Source: Afipia clevelandensis ATCC 49720 (lineage in GTDB: Bacteria > Pseudomonadota > Alphaproteobacteria > Rhizobiales > Xanthobacteraceae). From it: a stretch of DNA of 64,000 nucleotides. The notes beneath the pieces are model-generated. The model worked only from the letters and a program-made list of their open reading frames with translations. It did not search any database and was not told the origin of the DNA. Below are positions 8,678-15,921 of the stretch, in pieces; position 1 is the stretch's first letter, and each line of letters starts with the position of its first letter. The DNA is taken from NCBI RefSeq assembly GCF_000336555.1, contig NZ_KB375281.1, positions 1,988,030 through 2,052,029 on the forward strand, in the 5' to 3' direction. A program made the translations under genes and the position numbers.

Positions 8678-11662
8678 ATGGCTCATCAGAAAGCCGCAAC
8701 GGGAAACGCCACCGCAGACAGCAGCGCCCTCGCCGCAAAGCTCGCGCGCGAAGTGTCCGGCGACATCCTGTTCAATCCGTTCGATCTCGGACGCTACGCC
8801 ACCGATGCGTCGTTCTATCAGATCAAACCGTTCGGCGTGGTCGTGCCCCGCACCATGGACGATGCGCTGCGCGCCATGGCGATTGCGCGCGATGACGGAC
8901 GGATCGTCACCCCGCGCGGCGGCGGCACCTCGCAATGCGGCCAGACCATCAACAACGGCATTGTCATCGACGGCTCGAAATATCTGAACAAGATCATCTC
9001 GCTCGATGTCGAGAAGCGCACCTGCGTGGTCGAGCCGGGCATCGTGCTCGACGATCTCAACCGGCAGCTCAAAAAGCACGGCCTGTGGTTTCCGGTTGAC
9101 GTCTCGACCGCCTCGCGCGCCACCATTGGCGGCATGGCCGGCAACAATTCCTGCGGCGGACGTTCGCTTCGTTATGGCACCATGCGCGACAACACCATTT
9201 CGATGGATGCCGCGCTGGCCGACGGCACGCTTTTACATTTTGGCGAGATGCCGCGCGACACCGCCTGGCAGAATGTCCAGCAGCCGGGGCGCGATCTATT
9301 CCGCGACATGCTGGCGCTTGGCGAGCGCGAAGCGCCGGAGATCGCCGCGCAATTCCCGCATGTGCAGCGCCGTGTCGGCGGCTACAATCTCGACGCGCTG
9401 ACGCCGCAGCCCATCAATAATATGGCGCATCTGCTGGTCGGCTCCGAAGGCACGCTTGCGTTCACGACTCGTGTCGAACTCAAGTTGTGGCCGCTGATCG
9501 GATCGAAGGTGTTCGGCGTCTGTCATTTCGGCAGCTTCTATGAAGCGATGGACGCCACCCAGCATCTGGTGAAGCTGAAACCGATCGCGGTCGAACTGGT
9601 GGACAGCACCATGGTCGCGCTCGGCCGCGACATCGCCATGTTCCGCCCGACCATCGAATCGGTGGTGAAGGGCGAACCGGAAGCGCTGCTGGTGGTGGAA
9701 TTTGCCGAAGCCGACCAGGCCGCCAATCTCGCCAAGCTCAAGCAACTTGGCGAACTGATGGGCGATCTCGGCTTCGGCTGGGACCAGCCGAAGCGCAAAT
9801 GGGGCGGCGTGGTCGATGTGATCGAGCCCGCGATGCAGGCGGCGATCACCGACTTCCGCACCTCCGGCCTCAACGTCATGATGTCGATGAAGCAGGAAGG
9901 CAAACCTGTTTCCTTCGTCGAGGATTGCGCGGTGCCGCTGCCCCATCTCGCTGATTACACCGACCGTCTCAACAAGATATTCGAGAAGCACGGCACGCGC
10001 GGCACCATGTACGCCCACGCCTCCGAAGGCTGCCTGCATGTCCGTCCCGTGCTCAATCTCAAGCTCGACAAGGACGTCAAGGCGATGCGCGCCATCGCCG
10101 AGGAAGCCTTCGCCATGGTGCGCGAGTATAAAGGCTCGCATTCCGGTGAACACGGCGACGGCCTTGTCCGTTCCGAATTCCATGCGCAGATGTTCGGCCC
10201 ACAGATTGTTCACGCCTTCGAGGAAGTGAAGGAACGCTTCGATCCGGACAACACGCTCAATCCCGGCAAGATCGTTCACCCGCCGAAAATGGATGACCGT
10301 TCGCTGTTCCGCTATGCGCCCGGCTACAAGGTCGAGAACATCAAGACTGTGATGGACTGGTCGGCGTATCCCGGCGCGGCTGGCGGTTTCCAGGGCGCTG
10401 TCGAGATGTGCAACAACAACGGCGCCTGCCGCAAGCTCGAGGGCGGCGTGATGTGCCCGTCCTATCGCGCCACACGCAACGAGAAGGACGTGACGCGCGG
10501 GCGCGCCAATACGTTGCGCCTCGCCATCTCCGGCCAGCTTGGCCCGGATGCACTGTCATCGGATGCCATGATGGAGACGATGAAGCTGTGCGTCTCCTGC
10601 AAGGCCTGCCGCCACGAATGCCCGACCGGCGTCGACATGGCGAAGATGAAGATCGAGGTGCTGGCCGCGCGTGTTGCGAAACATGGCCTCACCCTTCGCG
10701 ACCGCCTCGTCGGCTATCTGCCGCATTATGCCGGTCTCGCCGCGCGCGTTCCGTGGATCGCGAACATGCGCAACCGCAGCGGCCTTCTTCGCTCGCTGCT
10801 CGAAAAATTCGCCGGCATCAGCGCCAGGCGCGACCTGCCGGAATTCCGCAGCGATGTGTTCGCGCCCGCCGGTATCGCCTTCGGTCCGGAGGATGGCCGC
10901 GAGGTGGTGCTGTTTGCCGACACCTTCAACCGCGCCTATGAGCGCGAAAATCTTGACGCGGCGCTACGCGTGCTGGTTGACGGGGGCTATCGCGTTCACC
11001 TGCCCCGCGCGCGCGACGGCAGACGTCCGCTGTGTTGCGGACGTACGTTCCTGTCGGCTGGACTGGTGGACAACGCGAAGGCAGAACTTGCGCGCGTAGT
11101 CGAAACCCTGATCCCGTTTGCGGAACGCGGCATTCCCATCGTCGGTCTGGAGCCGAGCTGTTTGCTCACGCTGCGCGAAGAACTGCTGTCGCTTCGTTCC
11201 GATAGTGCTGCAAAGACCATCAGCGCCCATGCGCTGCTGTTCGAGGAATTTCTGGTGCGCGAGGCCGAAACCGGCCAGCTCAAATTGCCGCTTGGCGCCA
11301 TTGACAGGAGCGCGCATGTCCACGGCCATTGCCACCAGAAGTCTTTCGGCGCGTTCGCACCGGTGGAAAAGATTCTGCGGCTGGTGCCGGGCCTGAAGGT
11401 CGAGAAAATCGAATCCAGTTGCTGCGGAATGGCCGGCGCGTTCGGCTATGGCGCGGACACCTATGATGTGTCGATCCAGATGGCGGAAGCATCCCTGCTG
11501 CCCGCTGTGCGCAAGGCTGCCGAGGACGCTCTGATCGTGGCGGACGGCACCTCCTGCCGCCATCAAATCAAGGACGGTTCGGGCCGCGGCGCATTGCACG
11601 TCGCGCGCGTCCTTGCCATAAGTCTGGACAACGGCGCTGCGAGCGCCTCCGCTTCTTCCTGA
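8678..11662 (+). CDS. Fused FAD-linked D-2-hydroxyacid dehydrogenase with FeS and CCG domains
   Basis: 994 residues; layout like E. coli YdiJ (D-2-hydroxyglutarate dehydrogenase type) or fused GlcD-GlcF. FAD-binding (VAO/PCMH) domain at about 45-230 with PRGGGTS; FAD-oxidase C-terminal domain to about 530, ending in the usual NPGKIV; a ferredoxin-like part with CNNNGACR and the 4Fe-4S motif CVSCKACRHECP near 638-649; then a C-terminal part with the CCG motif SCCGMAGAFGYG near 912 and HGHCHQKS. Electrons would pass from the 2-hydroxyacid via FAD and FeS to a quinone or other acceptor. It leads an operon with GlcG/HbpS, CoA-transferase and crotonase genes. Substrate could be D-2-hydroxyglutarate, D-lactate or glycolate. 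Confidence 0.9.
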   Translation: MAHQKAATGNATADSSALAAKLAREVSGDILFNPFDLGRYATDASFYQIKPFGVVVPRTMDDALRAMAIARDDGRIVTPRGGGTSQCGQTINNGIVIDGSKYLNKIISLDVEKRTCVVEPGIVLDDLNRQLKKHGLWFPVDVSTASRATIGGMAGNNSCGGRSLRYGTMRDNTISMDAALADGTLLHFGEMPRDTAWQNVQQPGRDLFRDMLALGEREAPEIAAQFPHVQRRVGGYNLDALTPQPINNMAHLLVGSEGTLAFTTRVELKLWPLIGSKVFGVCHFGSFYEAMDATQHLVKLKPIAVELVDSTMVALGRDIAMFRPTIESVVKGEPEALLVVEFAEADQAANLAKLKQLGELMGDLGFGWDQPKRKWGGVVDVIEPAMQAAITDFRTSGLNVMMSMKQEGKPVSFVEDCAVPLPHLADYTDRLNKIFEKHGTRGTMYAHASEGCLHVRPVLNLKLDKDVKAMRAIAEEAFAMVREYKGSHSGEHGDGLVRSEFHAQMFGPQIVHAFEEVKERFDPDNTLNPGKIVHPPKMDDRSLFRYAPGYKVENIKTVMDWSAYPGAAGGFQGAVEMCNNNGACRKLEGGVMCPSYRATRNEKDVTRGRANTLRLAISGQLGPDALSSDAMMETMKLCVSCKACRHECPTGVDMAKMKIEVLAARVAKHGLTLRDRLVGYLPHYAGLAARVPWIANMRNRSGLLRSLLEKFAGISARRDLPEFRSDVFAPAGIAFGPEDGREVVLFADTFNRAYERENLDAALRVLVDGGYRVHLPRARDGRRPLCCGRTFLSAGLVDNAKAELARVVETLIPFAERGIPIVGLEPSCLLTLREELLSLRSDSAAKTISAHALLFEEFLVREAETGQLKLPLGAIDRSAHVHGHCHQKSFGAFAPVEKILRLVPGLKVEKIESSCCGMAGAFGYGADTYDVSIQMAEASLLPAVRKAAEDALIVADGTSCRHQIKDGSGRGALHVARVLAISLDNGAASASASS

Positions 11663-11680
11663 TCCCTCCTCAAAGGACAC

Positions 11681-12115
11681 ATGATGACCGCCCTGACCCT
11701 CGACGTTGCCCGCAAGATTTCCGACGCCGCCCTCGCCAAGTGCCGCGAAATGAAGCTGAAGCCGATGGCGATCGCGATCCTCGATGCGCGCGGCACCCTC
11801 AAGACCTTCGTGGCGGAAGACAATACCAGCCTGCTGCGTGGCGACGTCGCCCACGGCAAGGCCTATGGCGCGCTGGCGCTGGGCATGGGCTCGCGCGCGA
11901 TCTTCAAGCGCGCCAACGAGCAGCCGTATTTCGTCGACGCCATCAACACCATGGCGCGCGGCGCGCTGGTCCCCGTTCCGGGCGGCGTCCTCATCAATGA
12001 CAAGGACGGCAACCTGCTCGGCGCTATCGGCATCAGCGGCGACACCTCCGACAACGACGAATCCGCCGCCCTTGCCGGCATCGCCGCCGCGGGCCTTGTC
12101 GGCAACGCAGGATAA
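11681..12115 (+). CDS. GlcG/HbpS family heme-binding-type protein (DUF336)
   Basis: 144 residues, the whole length of a GlcG/HbpS domain. It has the family's early AIAILDARGTLKTF strand, a central GKAYGAL helix, and the C-terminal run PVPGGVLINDKDG...GAIGISGDTSDNDE. No signal peptide is seen, unlike secreted HbpS, so it should be cytoplasmic. GlcG occurs beside glycolate oxidase genes in E. coli, though its role is undefined; here too it follows a GlcD-like dehydrogenase by 18 bp. SD AAGGA precedes the start. Known members bind heme or cobalamin-type ligands; whether this one does is unknown. Confidence 0.85.
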   Translation: MMTALTLDVARKISDAALAKCREMKLKPMAIAILDARGTLKTFVAEDNTSLLRGDVAHGKAYGALALGMGSRAIFKRANEQPYFVDAINTMARGALVPVPGGVLINDKDGNLLGAIGISGDTSDNDESAALAGIAAAGLVGNAG

Positions 12116-12132
12116 TCTCCCCGGAGAGATTG

Positions 12133-13317
12133 ATGACGTTTCCACGCGCCTCGTCCGCCCTGTCGCGCTTCACCGTGCTGGATCTGACCCGGATACGCTC
12201 CGGGCCGACCGCCGTGCGCCAGTTGTCGGATTGGGGCGCGAATGTCATCAAGATCGAGGCGCCGACCGACCTCGCCGACAGCGAACAGCCGGGCGGTCCG
12301 CGTCACGGCCCGGACTTCCAGAATCTTCATCGCAACAAGCGCGCGATGACGCTGAACCTGAAGGACCCGAAGGGACTTGAGGTGTTCAAGCGGCTCGCCG
12401 CGAAAGCCGATGTCATTGTCGAAAATTTCCGTCCCGATGTGAAGTCGAAGCTCGGCATCGAGTATGAGAGCATGCGCGCGATCAATCCGCGCCTTGTCTA
12501 TGCCAGCATTTCCGGCTTCGGCCAGGACGGGCCTTATGCCAAACGTCCGGGCTTCGACCAGATCGCGCAGGGCATGGGCGGGCTGATGTCGATCACCGGC
12601 CTGCCCGGGCAAGGCCCGGTGCGTGCCGGCATTCCCGTCGCCGATCTCACCGCGGGACTCTTCTGCGCGCTCGGCATCATGACAGCGCTCTTGGAGCGCG
12701 ACGTCTCCGGCGAAGGCCAGTGGGTGCAGACCTCGCTGCTGCAGGCGCAGATCTTCATGCTCGATTTCCAGGCCGCGCGCTGGCTGGTCGATGGCGATGT
12801 GCCGCAACAGGCGGGAAACAATCATCCGACCAGCATTCCGACCGGCGTGTTCAAGACTGCGGACAGCTTCATCAACATCGCCACCACAGGCGGCGCGATC
12901 TGGGCGCGCTTCGCGCAGGCGATCGACGCCCCTGACCTGCTGACGCATCCCGATTACGCGACCATCGCGCTGCGCTCGAAGAATCGTGACGCACTCAACG
13001 CCGCCATTGGCACCTATATGGCAAAGCGTCCCACGCAAGAGTGGATCGAAATCCTCAACAGGGCCGGCGTGCCCTGCGGGCCAATCTATTCCATCAATGA
13101 AGTGTTCGACGATGCGCAAGTGAAGCATCTGGGCATCGCGCAGCCTTTGCCCGATAGCGGCAAACAACTCGTCGGCCAGCCCTTCACGCTCTCGCGCACG
13201 CCCAGCCGCATGGCCGCGCGGCCGCCGCTCGTCGGCGAGCAGACCCGTGATGTGCTGACAGAATTCGGATTCAGTGAACAGGAAATCGCCTCGCTCCAGC
13301 AGAGCAAGGTCGTCTGA
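12133..13317 (+). CDS. Family III CoA-transferase (CaiB/BaiF)
   Basis: 394 residues, standard length. It would move CoA between carboxylates through a covalent aspartyl-CoA intermediate; the catalytic Asp is Asp142 in KRPGFDQIAQ, followed by the glycine-rich loop QGMGGLMS. N-terminal VLDLTRIRSGPTA and KIEAP motifs and C-terminal GVPCGPIYS are typical. ATG 12133 follows GGAGAG; an in-frame TTG directly precedes it. It sits 17 bp after the GlcG-like gene and 17 bp before the crotonase gene. In context it could activate the 2-hydroxyacid or 2-oxoacid as a CoA thioester, using a donor such as succinyl-CoA (inference). Confidence 0.92.
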   Translation: MTFPRASSALSRFTVLDLTRIRSGPTAVRQLSDWGANVIKIEAPTDLADSEQPGGPRHGPDFQNLHRNKRAMTLNLKDPKGLEVFKRLAAKADVIVENFRPDVKSKLGIEYESMRAINPRLVYASISGFGQDGPYAKRPGFDQIAQGMGGLMSITGLPGQGPVRAGIPVADLTAGLFCALGIMTALLERDVSGEGQWVQTSLLQAQIFMLDFQAARWLVDGDVPQQAGNNHPTSIPTGVFKTADSFINIATTGGAIWARFAQAIDAPDLLTHPDYATIALRSKNRDALNAAIGTYMAKRPTQEWIEILNRAGVPCGPIYSINEVFDDAQVKHLGIAQPLPDSGKQLVGQPFTLSRTPSRMAARPPLVGEQTRDVLTEFGFSEQEIASLQQSKVV

Positions 13318-13334
13318 ACTTTAAGGATATGCCC

Positions 13335-14126
13335 ATGGCTTCGACCGACAAGGTGATCTCGCGCAAGGACGGCAACGTCGGCTATGTGATCTTCAACAAT
13401 CCGGAGCGGCGCAACGCCATGTCGCTGGAGATGTGGGAAGCATGCACGGCGCTGATGACGCAATACGCGCAGGACGACAGCATCCGCGTCGTGGTGCTGG
13501 CGGGCGCGGGCGACAAGGCCTTTGTCGCAGGCGCGGACATTTCCAAATTCGGCGACGAACGCGCGAGCGAGGAAGGCGTCAGGAAATACAACGACGCGGT
13601 GGAAGCCGCCTATGCCAGCGTCCATGAATTTCCCAAGCCGACCATTGCGATGATCCGCGGCTTCTGCGTCGGCGGCGGCATGGGCATTGCGAGCTGCTGC
13701 GATCTGCGCATCGCCTCAGAAGATGCACGCTTCGCCGTGCCCGCCGCCAAACTCGGCCTCGGCTACGGCTATCCGGGCGTGAAGCGGCTGATGGATGTGG
13801 TCGGCCCCTCCTTCACCAAGGAAATCTTCTTCACCGCACGGCTGTTCGACGCAATGGAGGCGGTCGAGATGGGCCTCGTCAACCGCGTGGTCGAGAACGG
13901 CGAACTTGAATTTTACGTCAAGGACTACGCCACCACCATCGCCGCCAACGCACCACTGACGGTGGATTCGATCAAGTTCATCGTCGGAGAAGCCTGCAAG
14001 GACGAACTCAAGCGCGACATGAAGCGCTGCGAGGACATGGTCGACGCCTGCTTCAAGAGCGAGGACTACAAGGAAGGCCGCGCCGCCTTCATGGAGAAGC
14101 GCAAGCCGGTGTTCAAGGGGCGTTAA
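13335..14126 (+). CDS. Crotonase superfamily protein lacking both catalytic glutamates
   Basis: 263 residues, clear crotonase fold: NNPERRNAMS, the first oxyanion-hole loop AFVAGADI (63-70) and the second at GGG 113-115. The two glutamates that make a hydratase (rat Glu144 and Glu164) are replaced: Gly117 in GGGMGIA and Ala137 in VPAAKLG. It should therefore bind acyl-CoA and stabilise an enolate, but is unlikely to be an ordinary enoyl-CoA hydratase; isomerase, hydrolase, decarboxylase or lyase chemistry is possible. ATG 13335 has AAGGA seven bases upstream; ATG 13329 is one base from it. Last gene of the dehydrogenase operon. Confidence 0.88.
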   Translation: MASTDKVISRKDGNVGYVIFNNPERRNAMSLEMWEACTALMTQYAQDDSIRVVVLAGAGDKAFVAGADISKFGDERASEEGVRKYNDAVEAAYASVHEFPKPTIAMIRGFCVGGGMGIASCCDLRIASEDARFAVPAAKLGLGYGYPGVKRLMDVVGPSFTKEIFFTARLFDAMEAVEMGLVNRVVENGELEFYVKDYATTIAANAPLTVDSIKFIVGEACKDELKRDMKRCEDMVDACFKSEDYKEGRAAFMEKRKPVFKGR

Positions 14127-14148
14127 GCGGCGAAGATATACCGAATGC

Positions 14149-14257
14149 CGTCACCCTGAGGTGCGCCGGCGGCAACGCCGCCAAGCCTCGAAGAGCGATG
14201 GCACGAACCTACAGGTCATCCTTCGAGGCTCGCAAGCGCTCGCACCTCAGGATGACG
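14149..14257. repeat. Palindromic intergenic repeat, CGTCACCCTGAGG family
   Basis: Outer arms of 16 bp (14149-14164 and 14242-14257) pair with one mismatch. Nested inside are a perfect 10-bp pair AGCCTCGAAG / CTTCGAGGCT and a small GGCGGC/GCCGCC hairpin. The right arm overlaps the end of the convergent BKACE gene and supplies its stop codon (14247-14249). Confidence 0.85.
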
Positions 14258-15128
14258 CTCCCCGCTCAATATCTATCTCCTTCAACTCCCGCCTCACCTC
14301 AGCCGTCGTCGCCGGTTCGCCGCCTGCGGCGCGAACCCGTTTCACGGCATCCTTCACCAAGGCCTCGTTGGTCCTCGGATCGCCCCACAGCGCATCCTCC
14401 AGCCCCACACGCACATGACCGCCGCGCGCAACGGTATGCGGGATCAGCGACGTGATATCGACGCCGAGGCCCGCGATCATCCATGGCGCGCCGGGCGTTG
14501 TCTCCGCAAGCAAGTCCAGATGGATATCGAGATACTTTTCGCGCGGAGGAAAGCCCCAGGCGAACTCATCCGAAAACATGAAGCGATAGATCGGCGTCGG
14601 TGATGGCGGCGCAATTGCTGCCAGCGCTGCGCCAAGCCGTGTGAAACCGGGCTCATAGACAGCATAACTCGGATGGACATTGTGAGCGCGGGCGATCCGC
14701 ATCCCCTCCATGATATCCTCGTGCGGGTTCGCGTAGACGCCGCCATGGGCAAGATCGTCAAACCGCGAAATATGCACCGAGCCGGGATCGATCACCGCCC
14801 ATTCGATCAGGCCGCGCTTGGCCAGCTCCAGCGTGTGCCCGAAGCGATTGGTGTTCTGCTCCTGTCCCAATCCCGGGCTTGGAATGGTCGGATAGACGAT
14901 CACATCCACCGTGGCGCGGATGCCCTCGATGATGCGCGCGTAAATCTCCCAGTCGTCCCTCTGACGGCCCGTTGTCACATCATAGGCATGAGCGTGAATG
15001 ATGGCCGCGCCCGCTTCCGCACACGCAATGCCGTCCGCAACGATGGCTTCGACGGCAACAGGAATGCCCGGCTGCTTGGCGCGGGTCCACGGGCCGTTCA
15101 GCGCCGCTTCGATCCAGACCTTGCCCAT
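14247..15128 (-). CDS. BKACE family beta-keto acid cleavage enzyme (DUF849), copy 1
   Basis: 293 residues, TIM-barrel BKACE family. Known members condense a beta-keto acid with acetyl-CoA to give acetoacetate plus a new acyl-CoA, using a metal held by an HxH motif. Here the HxH is HAH in AAIIHAHAYD; the Arg-Asp usually following in this family (HxHxRD) is YD, so the substrate pocket may differ. The late motif GHVRVGLEDAL is intact. The start at 15128 (MGKVWIEAALNG) lies 4 bp after the upstream crotonase stop; a longer frame runs into that gene. It is the last gene of the ligase-carboxylase operon. The final codons and stop lie in a repeat arm. Confidence 0.88.
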   Translation of the reverse strand: MGKVWIEAALNGPWTRAKQPGIPVAVEAIVADGIACAEAGAAIIHAHAYDVTTGRQRDDWEIYARIIEGIRATVDVIVYPTIPSPGLGQEQNTNRFGHTLELAKRGLIEWAVIDPGSVHISRFDDLAHGGVYANPHEDIMEGMRIARAHNVHPSYAVYEPGFTRLGAALAAIAPPSPTPIYRFMFSDEFAWGFPPREKYLDIHLDLLAETTPGAPWMIAGLGVDITSLIPHTVARGGHVRVGLEDALWGDPRTNEALVKDAVKRVRAAGGEPATTAEVRRELKEIDIERGASS

Positions 15129-15132
15129 CGCA

Positions 15133-15909
15133 CTACTTCCCGGTCCAGACCGGCTTACGCTTCTCCGCAAACGCCGCGAGGCCCTCCTTCGCATCCTGAG
15201 TCATGGCCAGCACCGCAATCTGCGATTCGGTATAGGCAATCCCCTGATCGAACGACATCGATGCCAGCGCGCGCATCGCATACTTGCCACGGCGGATCGC
15301 GGTTGGTGACTTGTCGGTGAGGCGTCCGACCAGCCATTCCACCTTGGCGTCGAGTTCAGCGGCAGGGACCACATGATTGAGCAGCCCCGCGTCCTGCGCC
15401 TCGCTTGCCGTGAACGGTTCGCCGGTGAAACACCACTCACGCACCAAACGCGGCGGCGCGATGGCTTGCAGCAGACTCAGCACCTGCATCGGAAACACAC
15501 CCACCTTCACCTCCGGCAGACCGAACATCACATTATCTGCCGCCACCGCCATGTCGGTCATGCACAGAAGACCGATGCCGCCCGCCATGCAGACGCCATT
15601 GATGCGGGCAATGGTCGGCTTGGTGGCATTCTGCGCCGTGCGCAGCATGTCGGCATAGGCGAGATTGGGCTGGGAGAGATCGAACGCGAAGCCCGCGCCA
15701 GGCTGCAGATCGGCACCCGCACAGAACGCCTTGTCGCCCGCGCCGGTCAGCACGATCACGCGCACGTCATTATCTTCATGCGCGCGGCGGAAACCATCGA
15801 CAATCCCCGCGATGACCGACCCATTCAGTGCATTGCGCTTCTCGGGCCGGTTGATCGTGATCCAGAAGGCATGGCCGCGCTTCTCGTGCAAAACCGGTGC
15901 GTCAGACAT
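15133..15909 (-). CDS. Enoyl-CoA hydratase/isomerase family protein
   Basis: 258 residues with TINRPEKRNAL, oxyanion loop AFCAGADL and the downstream LPEVKVG. One catalytic glutamate is present (Glu133, equivalent to rat Glu164); the other position is Gly113 (AGGIGLL instead of GGGxE). Single-acid crotonases include isomerases and some hydratases, so the exact reaction is uncertain. Beside a methylcrotonyl-CoA-carboxylase-like pair the obvious guess is a glutaconyl-CoA-type hydratase. It starts 12 bp after the biotin carboxylase gene and is followed immediately by BKACE copy 1. Confidence 0.88.
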   Translation of the reverse strand: MSDAPVLHEKRGHAFWITINRPEKRNALNGSVIAGIVDGFRRAHEDNDVRVIVLTGAGDKAFCAGADLQPGAGFAFDLSQPNLAYADMLRTAQNATKPTIARINGVCMAGGIGLLCMTDMAVAADNVMFGLPEVKVGVFPMQVLSLLQAIAPPRLVREWCFTGEPFTASEAQDAGLLNHVVPAAELDAKVEWLVGRLTDKSPTAIRRGKYAMRALASMSFDQGIAYTESQIAVLAMTQDAKEGLAAFAEKRKPVWTGK

Positions 15910-15921
15910 TCCCTGTACTCC

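Noticed and set aside
10964-12145. 393-codon minus-strand frame
   Set aside because: Opposes the dehydrogenase end and the GlcG gene, both with clear motifs; composition typical of an antisense frame.
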